Part shown: in pieces, positions 36,537 to 46,794 of the stretch
Numbering within the stretch: position 1 is the stretch's first letter
Layout of the letters: each line of letters starts with the position of its first letter
NCBI GenBank assembly: GCA_963820415.1
Contig: CAWFZT010000012.1
Coordinates: 1 to 64,000, forward strand
Direction: 5' to 3'
Length of the DNA: 64,000 nt
Origin: CAWFZT01 sp963820415
GTDB taxonomy: Bacteria > Chloroflexota > Anaerolineae > Anaerolineales > Anaerolineaceae
The notes under the pieces: generated by a model
Told to the model about the DNA's origin: nothing
The model's input: the letters and a program-made list of their open reading frames with translations, nothing else
Database searches by the model: none
Made by a program: the position numbers and the translations under genes

Positions 36537-37079
36537 TCAGCGAGCGGTGAAGACGGCGGTAGCCTGCCGGACGAGGATGTAAGGCACTTTGACCGAGCCA
36601 AAGTTTTGCAGGGTGAGGCTGGTCACTTCGACGTCGTACAGGCTGGTGAAGGTCTCGTGGGTGAGCTCGATGAACTTCTTCAGGGTGGCGTTGGTCGAGA
36701 TACGCAGGTTGCCTTTTACCACGAAGGAACCAATGATAGCGTTTACCGGTTCCATGCGCCGGTTGAGCTCAGTCGGGTCGAAGTCAATTGGGTCCTGGGC
36801 GGGCGGAATGAGGTGAATGGCGTTAATCTGTGTGACCGGCAGGTGAATTTCAGTAAAGTTGACCGGTTTCGCGGCGGCCTGGTTGGTAATCAGCAGATTG
36901 GCGTTATATAGGGTCAGCCAGTCGGAGACGGCGCTCATACGCAGCCAGGTGCTGACCCGGATGATGGACTTCACCACCAGGTCCCCCCAGAGGAGGGCAT
37001 TGGCGGTGTATATCATCACCTGGTTCATTTTTTCGTCGGGAGCCAGCCGGTAAGAGGGAAGTTTGGCGGGAAGGGCCAT
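36537..37079 (-). CDS. Conserved hypothetical protein
   Basis: 180 residues, no signal or membrane helix. AAAGGAGG lies just before the ATG at 37079, and TATAAC about 40 bases upstream may be its -10, so it is well expressed-looking. Beta-rich sequence with TANALLWGDLVVKSIIRVST and NAIIGSFVVKGNLRIS. The function and family are not recognised. Confidence 0.65.
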   Translation of the reverse strand: MALPAKLPSYRLAPDEKMNQVMIYTANALLWGDLVVKSIIRVSTWLRMSAVSDWLTLYNANLLITNQAAAKPVNFTEIHLPVTQINAIHLIPPAQDPIDFDPTELNRRMEPVNAIIGSFVVKGNLRISTNATLKKFIELTHETFTSLYDVEVTSLTLQNFGSVKVPYILVRQATAVFTAR

Positions 37080-37251
37080 TGAATCCTCCTTTAAGGGTTA
37101 CCAGTCATGTTATAGTAGAGGGACTGCGCGGGCAGTTGCCTTAATTGTAACAGCATCTGAAAAAAGCCATGAAAAATGATTGGTTATATCTTTGGGCGTT
37201 GCAATAATCGCGCCTGATATGGATTAACACGACAGACGGAGCGTGATTGAA

Positions 37252-38076
37252 ATGGTGGATGACTTGAAAAATGCCAATGAAGAAATCAGGCAGGCGTGGA
37301 ACCAGAACGCCGGGTTCTGGGATGAGCGCATGGGAGAAGGCAACGATTTTGTGGAGGTGCTGGTCTGGCCGGCGACCACTCACCTGCTGGAGTTGAAGGC
37401 AGGTGAGCACATCCTCGACATCGCCTGCGGTAACGGGCTTTCCTCCCGGCGCCTGGCGGCGATGGGAGCGCAGGTGACCGCCTTCGATTTTGCGGCTGAG
37501 ATGATCGGCTTTGCCCGCAAACGCACTTGCAAGCAAGGTGAGCATGCGAAGCAGATCGATTATCGTGTGCTGGATGCGACTGACGAAACCGCTTTGCTGG
37601 CGCTAGGCGCCGGCCAGTTCGATGGGGCCATCTGTAACATGGCCTTGTTCGACATGGCCGAGATCAAACCTCTCCTGCGCGCCCTGACCAGCCTGCTGCG
37701 CCCCGGCGGGCGCTTCGTCTTTTCTGTGCTGCATCCCTGCTTCAACAGCGCCCGCATGGCCCATACCGCCGAAGTGGACTATGCAAACGGCGATCGCACC
37801 GTCACCTATGCGGTAAAGATATCCGGCTACCTGACTGCCACGGTTGAGCAAGCCCAGGCGATTTTCGGGCAGCCCAAGAAGCAGCTCGTTTTTCATCGGC
37901 CTTTACAGGAGTTACTGGGGGCCTGTTTCGAAGCAGGCTTTGTGTTGGACGGGTTGGAAGAGCCGGGTTTTCCGCCTGATCATCCGGCCGGGGAAAATCG
38001 GCTGGCCTGGGGCAGTAATTTTAGCGAGATCCCGCCGGTGCTGGCGGCGCGGCTGCGTTTGGCGGGCAGGTCGTGA
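37252..38076 (+). CDS. Class I SAM-dependent methyltransferase
   Basis: The ATG at 37252 has GGAG ten bases upstream. 274 residues with motif I ILDIACGNGLSSRRLA, acidic loop VTAFDFAAEM, and FDGAICNMALFDMAE and LLRPGGRFVFSVLHPCF. Small-molecule methyltransferase; the acceptor is unknown. Its stop overlaps the next gene by four bases. Confidence 0.85.
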   Translation: MVDDLKNANEEIRQAWNQNAGFWDERMGEGNDFVEVLVWPATTHLLELKAGEHILDIACGNGLSSRRLAAMGAQVTAFDFAAEMIGFARKRTCKQGEHAKQIDYRVLDATDETALLALGAGQFDGAICNMALFDMAEIKPLLRALTSLLRPGGRFVFSVLHPCFNSARMAHTAEVDYANGDRTVTYAVKISGYLTATVEQAQAIFGQPKKQLVFHRPLQELLGACFEAGFVLDGLEEPGFPPDHPAGENRLAWGSNFSEIPPVLAARLRLAGRS

Positions 38077-38426
38077 ATAAATCCGGGGCAGTGCTGGTCA
38101 TCGCAGCGGCCACGTTGTGGGGCACGACCGGCACCTCGCAGGCGCTGGCGCCGCAGGGCGCCGGTCCGCTGGCGGTCGGCGCGCTGTACCTGGGGCGGGT
38201 TACCGTGGGAGTGGGGTACACGTTGTTCTGGGTCGGGCTGCGCGGCGTACCGGTGGCGATGGCGGCTACCCTGACCCTGGCCGAACCGCTGACCGCCGGG
38301 AAGCTGGGTGTGCTGGTGCTGGGCGAGCGTCTGAGCCTGGCGGCCGGCCTGGGCATCGGGCTGATCCTGGTCGGGTTGGTGGTGCTGTCGGTCAGCCGCC
38401 GGCCGGCGCTCGCCATTGTTACGTGA
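38073..38426 (+). pseudogene. EamA/DMT transporter with large internal deletion
   Basis: 117 residues where about 290 are normal. The first helix VLVIAAATLWGTTGTSQAL is joined directly to LYLGRVTVGVGYTLFWVGLR and the final EamA helices (TLTLAEPLTAGKLGVLVLGE). Roughly 170 middle residues are missing in frame near position 38190-38200, leaving about four of ten helices. It is very unlikely to transport. Confidence 0.7.
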
Positions 38427-38483
38427 ATCCGGTGAATTTACCTGTATAATTCTCTGCAATATTCCGCCTGCTAAGGACTTTAC

Positions 38484-40632
38484 ATGACTCCCTCAAATTC
38501 CCCTTCTCCACAACCGGTTTACCTGGACCCGTCCCGGCCGATCACCGAACGCGTCCAGGACCTGCTTTCACACCTGACTTTGGAAGAAAAGATCAGCCAG
38601 ATGGTGAACGGCTGCCCGGGCATCCCGCGTCTGGGCATTCCGGCTTACGATTATTGGAGCGAGGCGCTGCACGGGGTGGCGCGCAACGGCCGCGCCACGG
38701 TCTTCCCCCAGGTGATCGGGATGGCGTCTACCTGGGACAGTGAGCTGATTCTGCGCGTGGCCACAGCAATCAGCGACGAAGGGCGCGCCAAGTTTCACGA
38801 GACCATGCGCCGCAAAGGCCACACCAACCTGTACCAGGGTCTAACTTTTTGGTCGCCCACCGTCAATATTTTCCGCGACCCCCGCTGGGGACGCGGCCAG
38901 GAGACGTGGGGAGAAGACCCTTACCTGACCGGCGAGATGGCCTCGGCCTTCGTGCACGGCCTGCAGGGCGACCATCCTAAGTATATGAAAGCGGCTGCCT
39001 GTGCAAAACATTACGCCGTGCACAGCGGCCCTGAAAAGGACCGCCACACCTTCAACGCCAAAGTATCGCTGCGCGACCTGAACGCTACTTACCTGCCTGC
39101 CTTCAAAAAGTTGGTCACCGAGGCGAAGGTCGAAGCGGTGATGGGCGCTTACAACCGTACCAACGGCGAGGCCTGCTGCGCCAGCCCGTTCCTGCTGGAG
39201 AAGACTTTCCGCCAGGAGTGGGGCTTCGCAGGGCACGTTACATCTGACTGCACCGCCCTGACCGATTTGCACCAGGGACATAAGCTCACCAAAGATGTGG
39301 TCGAGAGCGCCGCCCTGGCTTTGAAGGCCGGCTGCGACATCAGTTGCATGTGCACTTACGACCATCTGGCCGAGTCGATCGAGCGCGGCCTGTGCAGTGA
39401 GGCAGACGTCGATCGCGCCCTCGGGCGCACCTTGGCCACCCGTTTCAAGCTAGGCCTGTTCGACCCGCAGGAGTTGGTGCCTTACAGCGGCATCCCGATG
39501 AGCGTGGTCAACAGCCCTGAACACCGCCAACTGGCTTACGAAGCGGCGGTCAAATCGGTGGTGCTGCTCAAGAATAAGAACGGCATTCTGCCGATCAAGT
39601 CTGGAAGTGGGGAGCGTGATGGTCCTCGGCCCTCATGCGGCCAGCGTGGACGCTTTGATGGGTAATTATTACGGGATGAGTGATACTTACACCACCTTGC
39701 TGGCGGGCATCGCCGGGCGGGCTCCCGGGGGGATGCAGGTCCAATACCGGGCCGGCTGCCAGCTTGAAGGGATGAATAAAATTGGCACAGATTGGACGCT
39801 GATGGAAGCCGGCAGCGCTGACCTGGTGATCGCCTGCCTGGGCCTGAACCACCTCATGGAAGGCGAAGAAGGGGACGCTCTGTTGTCGGCTGAAAACGGC
39901 GACCGCGCCGATATCGCCCTGCCGGCAGGGCAGGCAAATTACCTGCGCAAGATGGCGGCGGCCGGCGCCAGGATCGTGCTGGTGCTATTTGGCGGCAGCC
40001 CGATTGCTTTGAATGGGCTCGAGGATATTGTAGAGGCGGTGGTCTTTGCCTGGTACCCCGGGCAGGAAGGTGGGCGAGCCGTGGCGGACGTGCTGTTTGG
40101 CGACGACTGCCCGTCCGGCAAGCTGCCGTTGACTTTCCCCAGGTCGCTCGACCAGCTCCCGCCTTTCGACGATTACAACATGGCCGGGCGCACTTATCGC
40201 TACGCCACCGCCGAGCCGCTCTACCCGTTTGGATTTGGCTTGAGCTATACGACGTTTGCCTACACGGACCTGCGCCTGACGAAAGACCGGTTGGCGGACG
40301 GAGAGGCGCTGGAGTTCGAGTTCGAGCTGGCTAACACCGGCGCCTGGGCGGGTGAGGAAGTGGTGCAGGTATACCTGGGCGACCTGGAGACGTCTGTGAC
40401 AGCGCCTGTGAACAGCCTGGTTGGCTTCCAACGCGTGAGGCTGGCGGCAGGCGAGCGCAGGACGCTTTCGTTCAGCATCCCGGCCGAGCGGATGATGCTG
40501 GTGGACGACGAAGGGCAGTTCAAGGTGGAAGCGGGCAGGTTCCGCCTGGTGGTGGGAAGCTGTTCGCCGGGCCAGCGCGGGCAGCAGCTCGGAGCTGCGT
40601 TAGCCCTGGTAGGTGAGTTCGAGTTAGTTTAG
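38484..40632 (+). CDS. GH3 beta-glycosidase, frameshifted
   Basis: AAGGA precedes the ATG. Domain order: GH3 N-terminal barrel with HLTLEEKISQMVNGCPGIPR, FWSPTVNIFRDPRWGRGQET, KHYAVHSGPEKDRH and the nucleophile Asp in HVTSDCTALTDLH; then the C-terminal alpha/beta domain and a fibronectin-III-like domain (PFGFGLSYTTFAY). The frame shifts near 39602 between GILPIK and LEVGSVMVLGPHAAS. Corrected length is about 716 residues. No signal peptide: a cytosolic beta-glucosidase or beta-xylosidase acting on imported oligosaccharides. Confidence 0.88.
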
Positions 40633-41162
40633 ATGCCCGATAGACCTGACAGTGCTTTAGCCATTTTCCCCCTGCCCAGGTGACGCAGGTGGTCAACCGC
40701 TGGCGCAGGTGGTACGACCCGAACGTTGATGCGATCGAGCCGCACATCACGCTGGTCTATCCCCTCAACCTGGCGGTGGAGGAATGGCCGGCGCAGCGGG
40801 CGACCTTTGCCGCTTGCCTGGAAGGTTTTGCTCCATTCCGTATCGAAATTACCCGGCTGAACCGCTTCCTTTCTCCGGTGCGGGTGCTGTGGCTGCAGCC
40901 GGAGGATGGCGGGACGATCACATACATGTACCGGCGGCTGGAAGAACGCATTCCGGATTACGTCGAGCCTCCCCAACCGCCGTTTTCGTTCGTCCCACAC
41001 ATGACGGTGGGCTTTTTTAATTCTCCCGCAGCCCTGGAGAAAGCCCGGCAGAAGATCGCCTCTGAGCTGACCAGCCTGGAATTTGAGGTGAGCGAATTGG
41101 CCTTTGCGGCGCAGACGGCGCAGGGAAAATGGGGGAGGGTGGATGGGATAAGGTTGGTGTAG
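40633..41162 (+). CDS. 2H phosphoesterase (2'-5' RNA ligase-like), N-terminal frameshift
   Basis: The ATG at 40633 directly abuts the GH3 stop and reads MPDRPDSALAIFPLP; a missing base near 40676 shifts the frame into VTQVVNRWRRWYDPN, after which it is intact. The two catalytic motifs are PHITLVYP and PHMTVGFF (H-x-T). Family members hydrolyse cyclic phosphodiesters or seal RNA. Corrected length is about 176 residues. Confidence 0.78.
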
Positions 41163-41181
41163 TAGTGGAGGAAGCTCCTTC

Positions 41182-42249
41182 CTACAGGTGAACTACTTCC
41201 CCACGGCGAAAGGACTGGTCGGCTGCCAGGACAATACGCAGGCTGTTGACTGCGTCACGCAGATGGTCGCTCAGGTCAAGGTCCTCCTGGATGGCGCGCA
41301 GGAAATAGGCCTGCTCGCGATCGCAAAGCTCCTGGTGGTTGGGCTCGTCGGTCATATCGAAAATCTCATCGGGTGCGGCGTAACGACCTTCACTGTCCAG
41401 TTGGGCGTGGTGCAACCGCAGCAGGTTGGTGCGAGTGTGGACCTCGAGATTGGAAGTTGAGCCTTGGGCTGCGGCGGTGACGATGCTGACGCAGCCAAGC
41501 GGGCCGATGACGTCCTTGATGAAGAAAGCTTCCTCGCTGATCATTGGGCCCCAGCCGGCCTCGAACCAGCCAACCGAACCGTCGTCGTAGGCGATCTGTA
41601 GTTGTCCGTAGTTATACATGCCAGGGATCAGCTCACCGGTCAGTCGAGCGCCGATGGCGTGAACACTCACAGGCTTCGCTCCGGTCATCTGACACATGAT
41701 ATCCACATAATGCACGCCACAGTCGACGAGGGGTGACATGCTTTCCATCAAGTGTTTGAGCCACAACCAGGCGCTGCCGCTGGTTTGCTGGTTGAGGTTC
41801 ATACGCATCACCAACGGTTTGCCCAGCGTGCGAGCCAACTCGATGAATTTCTGCCAGGCGGGGTGGACGCGTAAAATGTAGCCGACCAACACTTTGCGGT
41901 TGGTCGATTTTGCCAGGTCGGCCACTGCCTGGGCATTTTCGACCGTTTCAGCCAGAGGCTTTTCGACGAAAACGTGGCAGCCATGGCGCATAGCCGCCAG
42001 GGCGTAGAGGGCGTGTGTATCTGGATAGGTCGAAATGCTGACCGCGCCTGGGTTGGTAACTTCAAGGGCTTGTTCAAAATCTTCGAACTGTGGCAATCCG
42101 CTCAGTTCAGCAGACAGGCTTACGAGCACCTTGGGATTGCGATCGACCAGGCCAACGATCTTGAAACCGGCCATCTTGTGGTAAGCCCGGGCGTGTGAGC
42201 TGCCCATGCTGCCGCAGCCGATGCAGAGGACGGGGATAGGGCCTTTCAA
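41182..42249 (-). CDS. Gfo/Idh/MocA family oxidoreductase
   Basis: The TTG start at 42249 overlaps the fucose isomerase stop (TTGA). 355 residues: NAD-binding LCIGCGSMGSSHARAY, catalytic-lysine motif HVFVEKPLAETVENAQAV, and LVDCGVHYVDIMCQMTG holding the conserved D-x-x-x-H. It oxidises or reduces a sugar or polyol. Coupling to fucose isomerase points to deoxy-sugar metabolism. Confidence 0.85.
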   Translation of the reverse strand: MKGPIPVLCIGCGSMGSSHARAYHKMAGFKIVGLVDRNPKVLVSLSAELSGLPQFEDFEQALEVTNPGAVSISTYPDTHALYALAAMRHGCHVFVEKPLAETVENAQAVADLAKSTNRKVLVGYILRVHPAWQKFIELARTLGKPLVMRMNLNQQTSGSAWLWLKHLMESMSPLVDCGVHYVDIMCQMTGAKPVSVHAIGARLTGELIPGMYNYGQLQIAYDDGSVGWFEAGWGPMISEEAFFIKDVIGPLGCVSIVTAAAQGSTSNLEVHTRTNLLRLHHAQLDSEGRYAAPDEIFDMTDEPNHQELCDREQAYFLRAIQEDLDLSDHLRDAVNSLRIVLAADQSFRRGEVVHL

Positions 42250-44045
42250 CCGTATAACGGCCCATAAGCTGCACAGGCGCGGAAGTCGGCGCCCTCGGGG
42301 TCGGCAGTACCAAAGGCTGCCCAGGCCGCCGGGCGGAACAGCTTATCTTCAGGCACGTTGTGCATGTTGACCGGGATGCGCAGCATGCTGGCCAGGGCGA
42401 TCAAGTCGGAACCGATATGCCCATAACTGAACGCGCCGTGGTTGGCACCCCAATTTTCCATTACCGAATAGACATCCTTGAAGGGCCCTTTGCCAGTCAA
42501 GTTGGGGACGAACCAGGTGGTCGGCCAGCTTGGGTCAGTGCGCAGGTTGATTGTATCGTACACATTTTCCGGCATATCCACGATGACGCCCTCAGCGATT
42601 TGCAGCACCGGGCCAAGTCCCTTGACCAGGTTCAGGCGGCACATGGTCACCGGCATGCCGCCACGGGTGACGAAGTGTGAAGACCAACCCCCGCCGCGGA
42701 AGTAGCCCAGGTTGCCCGGGTGCCAGGAGGTGGCTGCCAGACATTTTTCAACCTCAGCGGCGGTAATCTCCCAGAAGGGTTTCATGGCCGGTCTACCGTT
42801 GATTTCCTGGTAGCCTGAACCGTCCAGGGAGGCTGAGCCGGAGTTGATCAGGTGGATGAAACCGCCTTCCGCCGCGCCGCTGAGGGTGAAGCCGGCTACG
42901 CGCCTGACCGCCTCGGGGCTCCAGTAGGTGCGTACGTCGGCGAAGACCTGAGCAGCGTTAGTGAGCAGGTTGCCAAAGAGCATACTGATGCCATTCAGGT
43001 GGTCGTTCTCGGTAGCCACGACGAAGGGCTGGCGGATGCCGTTCCAGTCGAAGGAGGAGTTCAGCATGGCTTCCATAAAGTCGCCGTTGGGGAAGTGGTC
43101 AGTCCACTGGCGCTGGCCCTGGAAACCGGCGGCGATGGCGTTGTGTCCCTGGGCCTCTTCGCCGTAGCCCAGATCCTTCAGGCGCGGGTTGCCGATCATC
43201 AGGTCACGCCCGATGAGGGCCATTTTGACCGACATTTCCCATTCCTGGTCTTTACGAGAGCGTGAATGCTGGAGGTTGGGGGCGTTGTAATCCATGCCCT
43301 CGCGGCATTTCTGTTTGACCCAGGCCATCGCCCGCTTGAATTCTTCAGGGTCGTAGATGTTTTCTTCGAAGCGGCGGACAAACTCGCTCATATCGACCGA
43401 TTCGGAGCGCATGCCCAGGTAGGCTTCGAGGAAATCCGGGTTGACCATTGAGCCGGCAATGCCCATCGAGGTGCCTCCCATGGCCAGGTAGGATTTGCCG
43501 CGCATGGTCGCCACTGCCAGGGCGGCCCTGGCGAACTGGAGCAGCTTTTCCTTCACGTCGGCTGGGATGTTTGTATCGCCAGAATCCTGCACGTCTCGCC
43601 CATAAATTTTGTAGGCGGGCAGGCCCTTCTGGTTATGGGCGGCCATGACGGCTGCCAGATAGACCGCCCCGGGGCGCTCGGTGCCGTTGAACCCCCAAAT
43701 TGCCTTGGGGATGAATGGATCCATATCCATGGTTTCGGAACCGTAGCACCAGGCCGGGGTAACCGTGATAGAGAGGCCGACACCTGCGCACGCAAATTTT
43801 TCGGCGCATTGAGCGGCTTCAGCCACACCGCCGATGCAGGTGTCGGCAATGACGCATTCCACCGGGCTGCCGTTCGAGTAGCGCAGGTTGGAGATGAGTA
43901 GATCGGACACGGCTTTGGCCAGGCCCATGGTGGGCGCTTCAAGCAATTCTCGCACGCCGTTCAAACGCCCGTCGATGGCCGGGCGGATACCAATTTTGGG
44001 CGGGCTGCCGATCAAACGATTAGGATACGGGTTCATGTTGAGCAC
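42246..44045 (-). CDS. fucI: L-fucose isomerase
   Basis: About 599 residues, close to the 591 of E. coli FucI. KIGIRPAIDGRLNGVRE near the start; active-site Glu in VVATENDHLNGISMLFG; Asp in VFADVRTYWSPEAVRRVAG; His in SWHPGNLGYFRGGGWSSHF; and near-identical ends VYSVMENWGANHGAFSYGH and IPVNMHNVPEDKLFRP. It converts L-fucose to L-fuculose with Mn2+. A GTG at 44045 has AAAGGA at suitable spacing; TTG at 44051 and ATG at 44036 are alternatives. Confidence 0.92.
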   Translation of the reverse strand: MLNMNPYPNRLIGSPPKIGIRPAIDGRLNGVRELLEAPTMGLAKAVSDLLISNLRYSNGSPVECVIADTCIGGVAEAAQCAEKFACAGVGLSITVTPAWCYGSETMDMDPFIPKAIWGFNGTERPGAVYLAAVMAAHNQKGLPAYKIYGRDVQDSGDTNIPADVKEKLLQFARAALAVATMRGKSYLAMGGTSMGIAGSMVNPDFLEAYLGMRSESVDMSEFVRRFEENIYDPEEFKRAMAWVKQKCREGMDYNAPNLQHSRSRKDQEWEMSVKMALIGRDLMIGNPRLKDLGYGEEAQGHNAIAAGFQGQRQWTDHFPNGDFMEAMLNSSFDWNGIRQPFVVATENDHLNGISMLFGNLLTNAAQVFADVRTYWSPEAVRRVAGFTLSGAAEGGFIHLINSGSASLDGSGYQEINGRPAMKPFWEITAAEVEKCLAATSWHPGNLGYFRGGGWSSHFVTRGGMPVTMCRLNLVKGLGPVLQIAEGVIVDMPENVYDTINLRTDPSWPTTWFVPNLTGKGPFKDVYSVMENWGANHGAFSYGHIGSDLIALASMLRIPVNMHNVPEDKLFRPAAWAAFGTADPEGADFRACAAYGPLYG

Positions 44046-44198
44046 TTTCAAAGTCCTTTACAAAAAAGTGGATAGTTATAAAGCCATGAAGTCATAAGAG
44101 ATTAAACCACAAAGTCACCAAGAACACAAAGATATTTAGGGGATTCTTGGGATTTCTAGTGGAAGAACTCACCCTAAAATCTGGTGATCCATGGATAA

Positions 44199-45512
44199 TC
44201 ATTGGGGTTTTCTGATCACGATCCTGGTCTTGCCAGCGATGGTTTGTTCCAGTTGAACGGCCTTGTGCACACAAACCAGGTTGGCCAGGTCAGGGTGGAG
44301 TTTGGCGAACCTGGCGCGGATGGCCGTGCTCATCCCTTCAGGAATTTCGGCCAGTTCAGTGATGACATACACGTTGAACTCGCCGCCCTTCTGGATCATC
44401 TGGTAACGCATGATCTCCGGAAACTGGCTCATCACATTTTTCAGGGCGATACTGTTGATGCGCGTGCCGTCCGGTAATTCAATGTAATCATCCTGGCGTC
44501 CGAGTACCCTGGCAAACCTGTCCAGGCCATAACCTGCGGTTTGCGCCTGGGGGTCCAATTTGATTTCGTCGCCCAGGTCGTAGCGGATGAGAGGGAAACA
44601 TTTGGGGAAAAGGTTGGTAATGCGTACGATGCCATGCCCGCTGATGCCGGGTTCGAATGCTTCGAGGAAGTAATTTTGCCAGAAGACCCGGTAGTCTTCT
44701 CCTGGGCTGGTATGGGCGATGGTATGGGCTTCGTTGGAGCCATACTCAAGGGCTACCGGAGCATGGAAGACCTGCGAGATTCTGGATTGACTGTCATCAA
44801 ATGGGAAAGCCTCCCCGGTGGCTGCCACCACCTTCAGGTTCAACTTGCGGAATTCATCCGCCCGGTCTTGATTGACCCGTGCAAACAGGTCCAAGGCCAT
44901 GCCGAAGCCGCGTACGTGGTGAGGTTTATACCACAGCAGTCGATCGGCGGCGAGGCGCATCCTCTGATCGGAAAGGTTGTAGGCCGGGAAGAAGTAAATT
45001 CCGATCAGGCGTTCCTTGAGCCGATGCCGCAGGGTGACCCAGCGGTTATTGAAAAGATGCCCGTGGCCCCAAATGCGGAAATTGCGGTGGCTGAATCTGA
45101 CTCCCCACCAGGCTCTGGCTACCCACACATCCGGATCGGTGAACTTTTCTTCGCTGTGCCATACCGGAAGCCTGACCAGCTCCCCGGTAGATCCTCCGGA
45201 AGTGGCCCAACCGTCGATACGTCTGGTATTGTCAGTCATGCGATGGCGGTTTTGACGGACTATGCTGCGGTCAGACACAGGCATACAAGCCAGAAATTCC
45301 TCCCAACTTTCGAATCGGGATGGGACGTTCTTTTGGCGGATAAGGTCGGCGTAGTAAGGCACCTGGACGGCGACTGTCTGCCAGACCTGGTTGAAGCGTT
45401 CGAGCTGCCAGCGCAGGCGATCCTCCGGGCTGACCTGGCGTGAGTATTCGGCCAGCCGCCGGCGCAGTTCGGGTTCTTTTTGCCATTCACGGATACGGGC
45501 GATGAGGGTCAT
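44199..45512 (-). CDS. PaaK/CapK-like adenylate-forming protein
   Basis: 437 residues. WATSGGSTGELVRLPV is the phosphate loop (T-S-G-S-T-G type), ALEYGSNEAHTIAHTSPGED and PLIRYDLGDEIKLD are core motifs, and a C-terminal subdomain follows VLGRQDDYIELPDGTRIN. It is related to phenylacetate-CoA ligase and coenzyme F390 synthetase-like proteins often found in polysaccharide loci. Substrate unknown. Confidence 0.8.
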   Translation of the reverse strand: MTLIARIREWQKEPELRRRLAEYSRQVSPEDRLRWQLERFNQVWQTVAVQVPYYADLIRQKNVPSRFESWEEFLACMPVSDRSIVRQNRHRMTDNTRRIDGWATSGGSTGELVRLPVWHSEEKFTDPDVWVARAWWGVRFSHRNFRIWGHGHLFNNRWVTLRHRLKERLIGIYFFPAYNLSDQRMRLAADRLLWYKPHHVRGFGMALDLFARVNQDRADEFRKLNLKVVAATGEAFPFDDSQSRISQVFHAPVALEYGSNEAHTIAHTSPGEDYRVFWQNYFLEAFEPGISGHGIVRITNLFPKCFPLIRYDLGDEIKLDPQAQTAGYGLDRFARVLGRQDDYIELPDGTRINSIALKNVMSQFPEIMRYQMIQKGGEFNVYVITELAEIPEGMSTAIRARFAKLHPDLANLVCVHKAVQLEQTIAGKTRIVIRKPQ

Positions 45513-45622
45513 GATCAGTTCCTGAAAGCAGGCAGGTGGATTAACGCAAAAGGCTATGTATTCAGGCCATGATCAACAGTTTGACCGGAACACGCCGCCG
45601 TGCCAATAAAAAGAATAAAAAC

Positions 45623-45736
45623 TTACATCCTCTGCCCTTGATACCCGTCTTTTGAGATCAGTTCGTAAGCCCGCTTGGGTTCATTGGGGAACAAATCGTC
45701 CGGCACTGTCCCCTGGCCCAATGCTTGATACACCAT
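45623..45736 (-). CDS. Possible 37-residue protein
   Basis: Minus frame MVYQALGQGTVPDDLFPNEP then KRAYELISKDGYQGQRM. A minus-strand TATAAT lies about 34 bases upstream of the ATG. The composition is protein-like and the region is otherwise empty, but no ribosome site is clear and no family is recognised; it could be the end of a lost gene. Confidence 0.3.
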   Translation of the reverse strand: MVYQALGQGTVPDDLFPNEPKRAYELISKDGYQGQRM

Positions 45737-45807
45737 AGTACCCGAGCCAGGAAATCTACTTGATGCTAATTATACTCAAATTCAAAAAACAAGGGACTGT
45801 AAGCCTT

Positions 45808-46647
45808 TCACATTTGCAAGGCCTGGTTTTCCAGCAAAGTTCGCTGGTAAAAACTCAGTACCTGCTCCCACGCCTGCCGGGCAGCTTTTTCTCGGTAGGT
45901 ATTCGGGTTGGTGTCGTTGAAAAAAGCATGTCCGGCGCCGGGGTAAATTCGCATTTCAAAGTCTTTTTTGTAATGCGCCATGCTCTTGACCAGTTCGTCC
46001 AGGTGGCTGTTGATGCGCTGGTCTTCGGCGCCGTAAATACCCAGGACAGGCCCGGCAATGTTCTGCACCATGTCAACCGGGTTTGGATTATCGCCGTAGA
46101 AGACGACGCAGGCTGCCAGGGGGGTCAGGCAGGCCAGGTTGATCGACATCCCCCCGCCGAAACAGAAACCGACGCTGGCGATCTTATCCGCCTGGACGAA
46201 GTTTTGGGCGGCCAGGTAATGGCGAGCTCTGACCAGGTCCTTGACCAGGGATTCACGCGGCAGTCCCCCGCCAAAAATGAGTGCTCTGACTTTCTGGAGA
46301 GTCTGCCGGCTTCCTTCGGGCAGCTTTTCCAGTTCCTGCTGGACGAAGGCGGCATCCGACATACGTTCGCGCGGCAGGGAGAAGTTGAAGCGCATCGCTT
46401 CGCCGATGTTGGCCGGGGTCAGCACGCTGGCCAAGCTGGGACGTGAGAATAGGTGCGGCGCCAGGGCCACGTAGCCCTGCTGCGCAAAGCGGTAGGCGAC
46501 GTCTTTGGTGTGGTCGACCATCCCAAAAATTTCGCGGATGACGATAACCGCTGGTCGCGGCTGGTCTGTGTCGGGCCTGGAAAGAAAAGCCTGCACCTGG
46601 CCTTCTTCCCCTTCATAAGTCAGTATACCCTGAAATTCTGTGTCCAT
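45808..46647 (-). CDS. Dienelactone hydrolase family protein
   Basis: The ATG at 46647 follows AGGAG; earlier in-frame codons lack a site. 279 residues, alpha/beta hydrolase with triad Cys162 (SVGFCFGGG), Asp209 (GAEDQ) and His240 (GAGHAFF). VIREIFGM is the family's Glu-containing loop. An insertion of about 50 residues before the nucleophile (residues 95-145) is longer than in classical members. Substrate not set. Confidence 0.85.
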   Translation of the reverse strand: MDTEFQGILTYEGEEGQVQAFLSRPDTDQPRPAVIVIREIFGMVDHTKDVAYRFAQQGYVALAPHLFSRPSLASVLTPANIGEAMRFNFSLPRERMSDAAFVQQELEKLPEGSRQTLQKVRALIFGGGLPRESLVKDLVRARHYLAAQNFVQADKIASVGFCFGGGMSINLACLTPLAACVVFYGDNPNPVDMVQNIAGPVLGIYGAEDQRINSHLDELVKSMAHYKKDFEMRIYPGAGHAFFNDTNPNTYREKAARQAWEQVLSFYQRTLLENQALQM

Positions 46648-46794
46648 TATTAAATTTCTCCTGTTTGATGGCATCATGCCAATCTTACCAGCCGGATGCA
46701 AACTCGGTGAATAAGGTCTAAACAGCGCTTCTATTAATTTGTTTCATCGGGAATTGCCGTGATGGATCCTTCCACGGGGAATCCCAAAGATCCA

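Noticed and set aside
44090..44130. accacaaag-type dispersed repeat
   Set aside because: The motif resembles repeats seen in many genomes, but only one copy is visible here and boundaries are unclear.
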